A stretch of DNA of 6,817 bases, taken from JBCCFX01 sp039029515. GTDB taxonomy: Bacteria; Planctomycetota; Phycisphaerae; Phycisphaerales; SM1A02. Of this stretch, positions 1-6,284 are shown in pieces; position 1 is the stretch's first letter; every line of letters starts with the position of its first letter. The position numbers and the translations under genes were made by a program. The stretch is taken from positions 1 through 6,817 of the forward strand of contig JBCCFX010000203.1 in the NCBI GenBank assembly GCA_039029515.1. The letters are read 5' to 3'. Under the pieces are notes generated by a model, which searched no databases, was not told the DNA's origin, and saw nothing but the letters and a program-made list of their open reading frames with translations.

Positions 1-145
1 GTCGATTCGAATCAGTGGTCGCATCGGGGGCGGAGGAGATATCTTCGATTTCGGAATCAACGGGCCATGCACCATTCCCGCACCCGGCGGGCTTGCCATG
101 TTGGGTCTCGCGGCGATCGGCGGACGACGCCGACGCGGGCAATGA
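1..145 (+). CDS. C-terminal fragment of an exported protein with a PEP-CTERM-like sorting tail
   Basis: This is an open frame entering from the left edge (first full codon at base 2) and ending in TGA at 143-145. The 47 visible residues contain a Gly-rich stretch (SGRIGGGGDIFDFG) and then a typical sorting tail: a short 'PAPGG' motif, a hydrophobic segment (LAMLGLAAIGG) and an Arg cluster (RRRRGQ) at the very end. That tripartite tail is the PEP-CTERM type. In Planctomycetota the motif is often PAP rather than PEP, and such proteins are thought to be anchored, cut and released by an exosortase. The catalytic or structural part lies outside the window, so the function is unknown. Frame and stop are clear; the sorting-signal call is from pattern only. 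Confidence 0.8.
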   Translation, partial: SIRISGRIGGGGDIFDFGINGPCTIPAPGGLAMLGLAAIGGRRRRGQ

Positions 146-199
146 GGCCCCGCTGACGGCTCAATCCTTATCAATCTGATCACGGAATCGGCCATTCGG

Positions 200-229
200 G
201 TGGCAGGAACCGGGGGTCAGTGTCATACA
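200..229 (+). promoter_or_regulatory. Possible weak sigma70-type promoter for the 876-aa secreted protein gene
   Basis: A CATACA box at 224-229 is preceded directly by TGT, which is an extended -10 (TGn). A poor -35 candidate (TGGCAG, 201-206) sits 17 bp upstream. The same local pattern, TCAG-N3-[CT]ATAC[AT], occurs before the next secreted gene (2987-2999), which raises confidence. Transcription would start near 236, downstream of the GTG at 220, so this promoter favours the ATG at 286 as the true start. Confidence 0.35.
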
Positions 230-242
230 GTCCCGTGAGGGG

Positions 243-266
243 GGAACGCTTCGGAAGAGCGTTTCC
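243..266 (+). promoter_or_regulatory. 5'UTR stem-loop ahead of the ribosome binding site
   Basis: GGAACGCT (243-250) pairs with AGCGTTTCC (258-266), with one bulged T at 264 and a 7-nt loop (251-257). It lies between the putative promoter and the ribosome binding site at 271-277, so it would form near the 5' end of the mRNA. A role in mRNA stability or translation is inference only. Confidence 0.4.
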
Positions 267-270
267 ATCG

Positions 271-277
271 GAAGGGA
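271..277 (+). promoter_or_regulatory. Ribosome binding site GAAGGGA that fixes the start at 286
   Basis: GAAGGGA ends 8 nt before the ATG at 286, an ideal spacing. The alternative GTG at 220 would add 22 hydrophilic residues before the signal peptide and would be read through the stem-loop at 243-266. This site therefore decides in favour of 286. Confidence 0.65.
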
Positions 278-285
278 CCACACCT

Positions 286-2916
286 ATGCGTCTGACGCCT
301 GTCGTCATTGCGATCGCCGCGCTGCCGGCTTTGCCCGGCCTTGCACAATCCACAACGCCCCAGAGCCTCGAACCGATCAGCGTGATGATCGGCGAGCAAC
401 TGCCGCCTGAGAACCTCGCGCCGGGCGTGGTCGAATCCATGGATGTCGCCCTCGCTCGGCAGGCCGCCGGCGGGTTCGACCCGGGCTTTGGCAAGTTCGC
501 CGGCAATGCGCCGGGACGATGGGTGGTTCCCTCGTTCAACGCGACCACGATCACGCATTCCGGCGAACATTACGTCACGAACAAGGGCGGCGATCCATCG
601 ATGGGGATCGGCTTCGGTCGGCGCGTCGATGTGCATGAAGCATTCGTTCACGGTCAGGGCGGTGCCGGCATCTGGGCGGACGCTGTTCGCGCCATCGGCT
701 ACCGCAACGGCGTGGAAGTGAGCGCCACGGATTGGTTCGGCCCGATCACCGCGACACCACAGAAATTCGCGATCGGTCTCGTTGATGTCGATCGGATTGT
801 CATCGAAGCAGAGCCGCGTCATGGCGCGCTCGCCTGGTACGGACTTGATAACTTCGCATTCACGCCGCACGCGCGCAAGGGCGAACCGAACCCCGGCCGC
901 GTGGTGCTGGACTTCGACAACACTGATTACGATCAGCAGCTCACCGACAGCGGTTTCGCAGGTCTGACGTGGGAAGTCGGCGCTGGCGCGTTTATCGGAG
1001 ACCCGGATGTCGTTCCTGCGCCGCAAGCGCCGCTCGAAGACTTTGGTCCGCCGACGCGCGATGAAGCGCTCGCGGGTGGCGGTGGCGTTGGTGCTGCAAC
1101 AGAAGCAGTGCTCATCAGTGACTTCCAGGCGACTATTCGTGGTTCAGCTGGTTCATTCTCCACGCCGCCCGATCACGAACTTGCGGTCGGTCCGACGCAC
1201 ATCGTGGTTGTCGTGAACCGTGCCTTTGAAGTCTACGAGAAGACCACCGGCACGCTGGCCGCGTCGATGACACTCGGCGCGTTCCTGCCGGGCTCGAGCG
1301 GCGATCCGCGCGCGGTGTACGATCAGCATTCCGGTCGGTTCATCGTGCTTGTGACTGACTTCAACCAGCGGTTGTATCTCGCGGTGTCAACGACGAGCAA
1401 TCCGACCGGATCGTGGTACAAGACGAACATTGACATCTCTGAGGGAATCGATGCGAACGCCTGGCCTGACCATCCGACGCTTGGCGTGGATGCCGATGGC
1501 ATTTACTCGGCGGCGTACATGGTCGAAGGCGGCACGAATGCGCGCATGTCGATCTTCGCGATCGAGAAAGCGCCGTTGATTGATGCCAATCCTTCGCTCG
1601 GCGTGGTGACCGCATTCCGAAACCAGAGTTTCGAAGGCGCGATCCAGCCGTGTCATACGTACGGTGATGCGCCGGGTCAGTACTTCGTGTCGCGTTTCGG
1701 GAGCAACAACGTTCGGCTGCGACGTCTCGATGGTCCGTTGACGAATCCGACGCTGGCGCTGTTGCCGAACATTCCGGTGTCGAACTTCAGCCAGCCGCCT
1801 GACCTGAATGCGCTGGGGACATCGACACCGCTGGATTCCGTCGACACGCGCATCGTCAACGCGGTGTATCGCGATGGTGACATCTGGGCCACGCACAGTA
1901 TCGGCGTGAACGGTCGCCCCGCGATCCGCTGGTACAAGATCAACACGACCTTCCAGAATATCTCGGAGACGGGCACGATTACCGATCCCGAGAATGGATT
2001 CCTGTTTCCGACCATTGCGACCGATGCGCAGGGGAATGCGTTCATTGGCGCATCGATGGCAGGGCCGAACATGTACCCGAGTGCGGTCATGATGACGCGC
2101 GCGTACACCGATCCGCCGAACGTGTTTACCGCGCCGCAGATTCTGCGTGCAGGTAACGGCACGTACAATCTGGTCGACGGCTTCGGGCGCAATCGGTGGG
2201 GCGACTACAGTATGACGACGCTCGACCCTGATGAGATCACGGTCTGGACGCTGCAGGAATACGTGCACGCCAACAATACGTGGGGCACACATGTCGGCGG
2301 CTACCAGATGTTCCCGCCGCCCGCGAACAACCTGTGCTTGTTCGGCTCGCTGATCTTTGCGGGAAGCGAACCGTTCTCGACATTTGCATCAACGTCCGAA
2401 ACATCGGGTACGACGCCATGCGGTGATGTCGAATCAGACATCTGGTATCGCTTCGCTGCGACACAGCCTGGCGATCTCGTCGTGTCGCTCGACAACGTTG
2501 ATTTCGATGCAACGATTGCCCTGTACGGCGCCGCGTGCCCGAACGAGACATCGACGCCGATCACCTGTGATGCAGTCGTGGACGGCTCGGTCAGTGTTTC
2601 GATTCCCGTCACACAGCCGGGGTTATTCCGTGTGCGCATCGGATCGGCATCGGGTTCGCAGGGAACGGGCACGATCAGCATTGGCCTTGCCGCGCCGATT
2701 CCGTGCATCGGTGATTGCACGCCGGTGAATATGGATGGAACGGTCGGGAACAACGTCGTGAACATCGATGATCTTCTTGCGGTCATCGGTGCATTCGGTG
2801 AGACGAGTGGCCCATGTGATACGGCGCCAGCGAACCCCGATGGCACGTTTGGGAACGGTCTGATAAACGTCGATGACATCCTGACGGTGATCAACAGCTT
2901 CGGTCCGTGCCCATAA
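286..2916 (+). CDS. Large secreted multidomain protein: propeller-like domain, PPC-like domain and dockerin-like repeats
   Basis: The 876-aa product starts with a Sec signal peptide (MRLTPVVIAIAALPALPGLA, cut near residue 20). Residues about 60-192 are a beta-rich domain ending 'WYGLDNFAF', like ectodomains seen in PEP-CTERM proteins. Residues about 276-675 are rich in Trp/Tyr and Gly (HELAVGPTHIVVVVNR, AWPDHPTLGVDADGIY, RWGDYS, WTLQEY) and read like a beta-propeller of the sialidase/BNR-like kind, but I see no repeated Asp-box. Residues about 681-804 form a PPC-like sandwich (SDIWYRFAAT ... QPGLFRVRIG). Residues 807-876 are two dockerin-like, possibly calcium-binding repeats (NIDDLLAVIGAFG, NVDDILTVINSFG) ending GPCP. 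It is probably extracellular or surface-attached. No catalytic residues can be assigned, so no activity is claimed. Its C-terminal third matches the next gene. Confidence 0.9.
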   Translation: MRLTPVVIAIAALPALPGLAQSTTPQSLEPISVMIGEQLPPENLAPGVVESMDVALARQAAGGFDPGFGKFAGNAPGRWVVPSFNATTITHSGEHYVTNKGGDPSMGIGFGRRVDVHEAFVHGQGGAGIWADAVRAIGYRNGVEVSATDWFGPITATPQKFAIGLVDVDRIVIEAEPRHGALAWYGLDNFAFTPHARKGEPNPGRVVLDFDNTDYDQQLTDSGFAGLTWEVGAGAFIGDPDVVPAPQAPLEDFGPPTRDEALAGGGGVGAATEAVLISDFQATIRGSAGSFSTPPDHELAVGPTHIVVVVNRAFEVYEKTTGTLAASMTLGAFLPGSSGDPRAVYDQHSGRFIVLVTDFNQRLYLAVSTTSNPTGSWYKTNIDISEGIDANAWPDHPTLGVDADGIYSAAYMVEGGTNARMSIFAIEKAPLIDANPSLGVVTAFRNQSFEGAIQPCHTYGDAPGQYFVSRFGSNNVRLRRLDGPLTNPTLALLPNIPVSNFSQPPDLNALGTSTPLDSVDTRIVNAVYRDGDIWATHSIGVNGRPAIRWYKINTTFQNISETGTITDPENGFLFPTIATDAQGNAFIGASMAGPNMYPSAVMMTRAYTDPPNVFTAPQILRAGNGTYNLVDGFGRNRWGDYSMTTLDPDEITVWTLQEYVHANNTWGTHVGGYQMFPPPANNLCLFGSLIFAGSEPFSTFASTSETSGTTPCGDVESDIWYRFAATQPGDLVVSLDNVDFDATIALYGAACPNETSTPITCDAVVDGSVSVSIPVTQPGLFRVRIGSASGSQGTGTISIGLAAPIPCIGDCTPVNMDGTVGNNVVNIDDLLAVIGAFGETSGPCDTAPANPDGTFGNGLINVDDILTVINSFGPCP

Positions 2917-2928
2917 TGATGCCATTGA

Positions 2929-2947
2929 GACGATCGGGTCGATCGTC
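2929..2947 (+). terminator. Strong stem-loop just after the 876-aa gene, without a U-tract
   Basis: GACGATCG (2929-2936) and CGATCGTC (2940-2947) pair perfectly over 8 bp around a GGT loop, 12 nt past the TAA at 2914-2916. There is no run of T after it, so it is not a canonical intrinsic terminator. It may protect the 3' end or pause RNA polymerase for Rho. A second small stem follows (GAAAC-GCGT-GTTTC, 2956-2969). Confidence 0.4.
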
Positions 2948-2970
2948 GTCGCGCAGAAACGCGTGTTTCA

Positions 2971-2999
2971 TTGGGCAACGGGCCGTTCAGGTCTATACT
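2971..2999 (+). promoter_or_regulatory. Sigma70-type promoter for the FG-GAP protein gene
   Basis: TTGGGC (-35, 2971-2976) and TATACT (-10, 2994-2999) are separated by exactly 17 bp, giving a predicted start of transcription near 3006 and a leader of about 58 nt. This suggests the second secreted gene is transcribed on its own rather than only by read-through from the first. Confidence 0.6.
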
Positions 3000-3014
3000 T
3001 CAGGTGTCACGAGT

Positions 3015-3030
3015 GCGCACATGTGTGCGC
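3015..3030 (+). promoter_or_regulatory. Inverted repeat in the leader of the FG-GAP protein gene
   Basis: GCGCAC (3015-3020) and GTGCGC (3025-3030) flank an ATGT loop, giving a perfect 6-bp GC-rich stem. It lies about 10-25 nt downstream of the predicted transcription start. It could be an mRNA stem-loop, as before the preceding gene, or a protein-binding operator. The structure is seen; the role is inferred. Confidence 0.45.
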
Positions 3031-3054
3031 TTTATCGGACGATGAGAATTGGAT

Positions 3055-3059
3055 GGGAG
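3055..3059 (+). promoter_or_regulatory. Ribosome binding site GGGAG for the start at 3064
   Basis: GGGAG lies 4 nt before the ATG at 3064, closer than usual but the only purine-rich match nearby. The in-frame TTG at 3049 would add five residues and has no better upstream site. Confidence 0.5.
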
Positions 3060-3063
3060 ACGA

Positions 3064-5097
3064 ATGCGTACACGACAACAGTGGTGTCGTCGTGGCTTTC
3101 GTGAAGTCGGTCTACTGACTGTCGTCACGGGCGCGGTCGTCTCGTCATCTGTTCACGCCCAATGTGAAACCACGCGCCTCGATCTGCCCGCAACCGGCGC
3201 ACAACGTGCGTTCGGATCGGCACTCACCACGGATGGCTCGACGCTGGCCGTGGGGGCGCCGGGCACCGGCAACGTTGCCCTTGTCGGATCGACGTTCATC
3301 TACGAACGCAACGGCGATGACTGGAACAATACGCAAACGCTGATGTCGCCTGATCCTCAGGCTGGCGATCGCTTCGGCGATGCCATGGCAATGCAGCCCG
3401 GCATGCTATTTGTTGGTGCGAGTGGTCGCGATAACCCGGAGCTTGATCGCGGCGGCGTCTCGGTGTTCATTCGTGATGATGAGCAGTGGATTCCGTTCGG
3501 TGAGCTCACGACGACGGATGGTGTCGCCGGCGACGGATTTGGCGACGTGATCGATCTCGATACCGCCACTGTCATGATCAGTGCACCAGCGCACAATGGT
3601 GTCGGCGCGGTGTACGTCTTCACGATCGTGGGAGGCAACTGGATCGAAACACAGAAGATCACGCCGCCATCGCGCGGCATTGATCGATTTGGCAGCGCAG
3701 TGGCGCTCTCAGGCGACCATGCGATCATCGCCGGGCGTCGGCTGAGCAGCAATGGCCTGATGGTCGACGCCGTCATCACGGCTTATCACCGCGAAGGGCC
3801 GATCTGGGTCGAAGATGATTCGTTCGATGTCCGTGGCGCGGGTGTCGGTGGCGCATTCGTTCCGGCTCTCGATATGGAAGGTGCAACAGCGCTCGTCGGC
3901 CTGCCGGGCGATGATACGTTTGGCCTCTGGTCCGGCGCTGTCGATATCTACAACCGAGCGGGCGACGAATGGAGTTTCGTGGAACGTCGCCATCGTGAAG
4001 ACGCTGCACCGGGGGAACGATTTGGTTCCGCCGTGCGCATCAGTCCATCAACACTGGCAGCGTCAGCGCCGTTCGCGGTCGCCGAAGATGTCCCGGCGGG
4101 GACGGTGACCGTCTGGCCGCGCACGAATGGTGGTGGCGCGAGCGGGCTCGAATTACGTTCAGACTCCACCGATGGGTTTGAGCAGATCGGTTTCGTCATC
4201 GACATCGTGGGCGATGAACTTTTTGCCGGCGCACCGTCGTCGGACACGACCGGATTGGATAATGGCGCCGTTCTGGCGTTTGAGACGTTTCTCGATTGCA
4301 ATTGCAACGGTCTCGAAGACGCGACTGAACTGAACCTGCATCCAGCGTTTGACTGTAATGGCAACGGCGTGCCGGATGACTGCGACATCGCTGAGGGCGT
4401 CTCGGTCGACTGTAACCTCAACGGTGTGCCGGATGCATGTGATATCGCATCGGAATTCAGTCGTGATCAGAACGACAACGGCATTCCGGACGCGTGTGAA
4501 CCGGTCCCCAGCAACACCAATTGCCTGACGCCGATTGTTCTGGTGGACGGTACGACCGAAATCACGACGGTGAATGCGACGTCATCGGGCCCGACGGAAA
4601 AATGCGGTGCGTTCGATGCCGACGTCTGGTATCGCTTTGCGGCGACGTGCAGTGGTTCGATCATCGTGCGACTGTGCGATGCGAACTTTGATGCGGAACT
4701 CGCGGTCTATTCGTTCCTCTGCCCGACGGAACCGGGCAATGCGATCGCGTGTACGACGACGGCAGGGACGGGCGAGGCGGAGATCATCCTGCCGGTCCCA
4801 CAACCGGGTCTGTACCGGATTCGCATCGGTGGCACGAACGGTTCGTGGGGCGTGGCGTCGTTGACGGTGTCGTGCGGCGATCCCGTTGTGTGCCCGGCGG
4901 ACTGCGCGCCGATCGATGGCGATGGCGAAGTCGACATTGACGACTTGATGGCGATCATCAACGCGTTCGGTTCAGCGAACGATGCATGCGATATCGCGCC
5001 CGCCGACTGCGATGGCAGCATCGGCAACGGCGTCGTCAACATCGATGATGTGATTGCCGCGATCGTGGCATTCGGACCATGTCCGTCGCAGCCTTGA
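3064..5097 (+). CDS. Secreted FG-GAP (integrin-alpha-like) beta-propeller protein with TSP3-like and dockerin-like repeats
   Basis: The 677-aa product has a long signal peptide ending VHA (cut near residue 32); its n-region holds a twin Arg (CRRGFREVGLL). Seven FG-GAP repeats of the FG-GAP_2 type start near residues 50, 104, 159, 209, 261, 320 and 375 (e.g. RFGDAMAMQPGMLFVGASG, RFGSAVALSGDHAIIAG), spaced 50-59 residues: one full seven-bladed propeller. Residues 411-480 are four TSP3-like repeats, each 19 residues (DCNGNGVPDDCD type), predicted to bind calcium. Residues about 484-607 are a PPC-like sandwich (ADVWYRFAAT ... QPGLYRIRIG), and about 609-677 are two dockerin-like repeats (DGDGEVDIDDL; NGVVNIDDVIAAIVAFGPCP). 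Such propellers usually mediate binding, so an adhesin or matrix role is inferred; no enzyme motif is visible. The ATG at 3064 is chosen over the TTG at 3049 because of the ribosome binding site. Confidence 0.92.
   Translation: MRTRQQWCRRGFREVGLLTVVTGAVVSSSVHAQCETTRLDLPATGAQRAFGSALTTDGSTLAVGAPGTGNVALVGSTFIYERNGDDWNNTQTLMSPDPQAGDRFGDAMAMQPGMLFVGASGRDNPELDRGGVSVFIRDDEQWIPFGELTTTDGVAGDGFGDVIDLDTATVMISAPAHNGVGAVYVFTIVGGNWIETQKITPPSRGIDRFGSAVALSGDHAIIAGRRLSSNGLMVDAVITAYHREGPIWVEDDSFDVRGAGVGGAFVPALDMEGATALVGLPGDDTFGLWSGAVDIYNRAGDEWSFVERRHREDAAPGERFGSAVRISPSTLAASAPFAVAEDVPAGTVTVWPRTNGGGASGLELRSDSTDGFEQIGFVIDIVGDELFAGAPSSDTTGLDNGAVLAFETFLDCNCNGLEDATELNLHPAFDCNGNGVPDDCDIAEGVSVDCNLNGVPDACDIASEFSRDQNDNGIPDACEPVPSNTNCLTPIVLVDGTTEITTVNATSSGPTEKCGAFDADVWYRFAATCSGSIIVRLCDANFDAELAVYSFLCPTEPGNAIACTTTAGTGEAEIILPVPQPGLYRIRIGGTNGSWGVASLTVSCGDPVVCPADCAPIDGDGEVDIDDLMAIINAFGSANDACDIAPADCDGSIGNGVVNIDDVIAAIVAFGPCPSQP
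4294..4500 (+). repeat. Four in-frame 57-bp tandem units encoding TSP3-like calcium-binding repeats
   Basis: Units begin at 4294, 4351, 4408 and 4465, exactly 57 bp (19 codons) apart. The cores read DCNCNGLED, DCNGNGVPDDCD, DCNLNGVPDACD and DQNDNGIPDACE. Units 2 and 3 are the closest to each other in DNA (both begin GACTGTAA and both contain GTGCCGGATG). Unit 1 is the most diverged and lacks the trailing CD pair. The Asp/Asn spacing matches thrombospondin type 3 repeats. Confidence 0.85.
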
Positions 5098-5109
5098 TGC
5101 GGAACACTC

Positions 5110-6279
5110 TCAACCCTTGACGAGATCTGCGTTCGTCTTGAGGCGTTCGAGCGCCTTAAGAAGCTGCTCGATCTGTTGCGGCGGCTTCATGTTCATGAGG
5201 CGTCGGCGTAACGCGGTAATCGTTTTGAGCTCCGGCTCGCTCATCAGCAAGTCGTCCTTGCGCGTGCCGGATGCGGCGAGGTTGATCGCGGGGAAGAGTC
5301 GCTGTTCGGCGATGGAGCGATCGAGGATCAACTCCATGTTGCCGGTGCCTTTGAACTCTTCGAAGATGATCTGATCCGCGCGTGAGCCGGTATCGACAAG
5401 GCAGGTCGCGATGATGGTGAGCGAGCCACCTTCTTCTGCGCGGCGAGCGCTGCCGAAGAGTTGCTTGGGTACGTCGAGGGCTTGTGAATCAAGTCCGCCT
5501 GACATGGTGCGGCCGCTGCGTGCGTACTCCTTGGAGTTGTTGAACGCGCGGCCGAGTCGGGTGAGGGAATCGAGCAGCACCACGACATCCATGCCGGCTT
5601 CGAGCATGCGCTTGGCGCGCTCAATGGCCATGATGCCGAGGGTGACGTGCGCATCGACGTCCTGATCGTTGGACGATGCGAGCACCTGAGCGGGCACGTT
5701 GCGCTTGAAGTCGGTGACTTCCTCCGGTCTTTCATCGATGAGCAGAGCGATGAGCTCGACGTCCGGCCAGTTGTGCTTGATGCCCGATGCGATCTGCTGC
5801 AGGAGAATCGTCTTGCCGGCTTTCGGTGGGGCGACGATGAGGCCGCGCGTGCCGAATCCGATGGGGCAGAACAGGTCGATGAGTCGGTTCGCGGGCGGGC
5901 AGCCGTCGTACTCGAGGGACATGCGAGGTGCAGGATCGACCGGCGTCAGTTCCTCAAAGGGCTTCCGGGCCGCGTACTTGATGGGGTCGAGGCCTTCGAT
6001 TTCCAGGATCTCAGACACCACTGGTCGTTCACGTCGCGGGCCTTTGCCGCGTCGTCGTCGTGATTTCTTCTTGGTCACACTCACCTTGATCTTTTGCCCC
6101 TGGCGCAATGGATACTGGTCCGCGAGTGATTGCGGAACGTATGGGTCGCTGGAATTCTCAACGATCCCATTGTCGAACTGGCGCAAGCGGCCTTCGTTGC
6201 CCTTGGGCCATTCCAGGATGCCGTCGAGCGTGCTCGCGGGATCCGGAGAATCCGTGGTGTTGGCAGAGTCAATCGTCAT
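5110..6279 (-). CDS. rho: Transcription termination factor Rho
   Basis: This 389-aa protein is a hexameric RNA-dependent ATPase/translocase that ends transcription. Conserved features are the Walker A APPKAGKT (150-157), catalytic Glu in DERPEEVT (E183), Walker B VVVLLDSLTR (D237), the Q-loop (247-264), the R-loop TGSR (298-300), R327 and the Arg finger in SGTRK (R340). These align to E. coli K184, E211, D265, R353 and R366. The N-terminal helical Rho_N domain is absent: the RNA-binding cold-shock-like domain starts near residue 19 (DGILEWPKGNEG). Within it the usual FGF of the RNP1 motif reads EGR, and a basic insertion (KKKSRRRRGKGPRRER) lies at 70-85. The ATG at 6279 has no clear ribosome binding site; an in-frame ATG at 6342 (410 aa) and a TTG at 6426 are alternatives. 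6279 is preferred because the added residues do not resemble Rho and would cover regulatory repeats. The stop lies 12 bp from the convergent neighbour. Confidence 0.97.
   Translation of the reverse strand: MTIDSANTTDSPDPASTLDGILEWPKGNEGRLRQFDNGIVENSSDPYVPQSLADQYPLRQGQKIKVSVTKKKSRRRRGKGPRRERPVVSEILEIEGLDPIKYAARKPFEELTPVDPAPRMSLEYDGCPPANRLIDLFCPIGFGTRGLIVAPPKAGKTILLQQIASGIKHNWPDVELIALLIDERPEEVTDFKRNVPAQVLASSNDQDVDAHVTLGIMAIERAKRMLEAGMDVVVLLDSLTRLGRAFNNSKEYARSGRTMSGGLDSQALDVPKQLFGSARRAEEGGSLTIIATCLVDTGSRADQIIFEEFKGTGNMELILDRSIAEQRLFPAINLAASGTRKDDLLMSEPELKTITALRRRLMNMKPPQQIEQLLKALERLKTNADLVKG
5136..5161 (+). terminator. Stem-loop for the + strand transcript, lying inside the 3' end of rho
   Basis: TCTTGAGGCG (5136-5145) pairs with CGCCTTAAGA (5152-5161) around the loop TTCGAG: 10 bp with one G-U wobble when read as + strand RNA. 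It begins 39 nt after the stop of the FG-GAP gene. In the opposite (rho) transcript the wobble becomes an A-C mismatch, so the fold is better on the + strand. No U-tract follows. It could be the 3' end structure of the secreted gene's mRNA; function is inferred. Confidence 0.35.
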
Positions 6280-6284
6280 CGGTT

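Noticed and set aside
146..219. Possible terminator after the PEP-CTERM gene
   Set aside because: I found no stem of useful length and no T-run in this stretch; nothing can be supported.
201..229. TGGCAG considered as the -24 element of a sigma54 promoter
   Set aside because: No GC/TTGC -12 element is present at the required spacing.
220..285. GTG at 220 as the start of the first secreted protein
   Set aside because: It would place 22 hydrophilic residues before an intact signal peptide and lies upstream of the predicted transcription start; the ATG at 286 has a well-spaced ribosome binding site.
223..1026. A 267-codon minus-strand frame over the start of the first secreted gene
   Set aside because: Low-complexity Arg-rich translation with no ribosome binding site or domain; it overlaps the signal peptide and leader of a convincing gene.
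1387..2292. A 301-codon open frame on the minus strand opposite the first secreted gene
   Set aside because: It is fully antisense to a gene with clear domains and signal peptide. Its translation is Arg/His-rich with no recognisable motif, as expected for a GC-rich reverse frame.
4294..4500. 57-bp tandem units considered as a CRISPR-like or minisatellite array
   Set aside because: Units are contiguous, in frame, and encode Asp/Asn-rich TSP3-like repeats, with no unique spacers.
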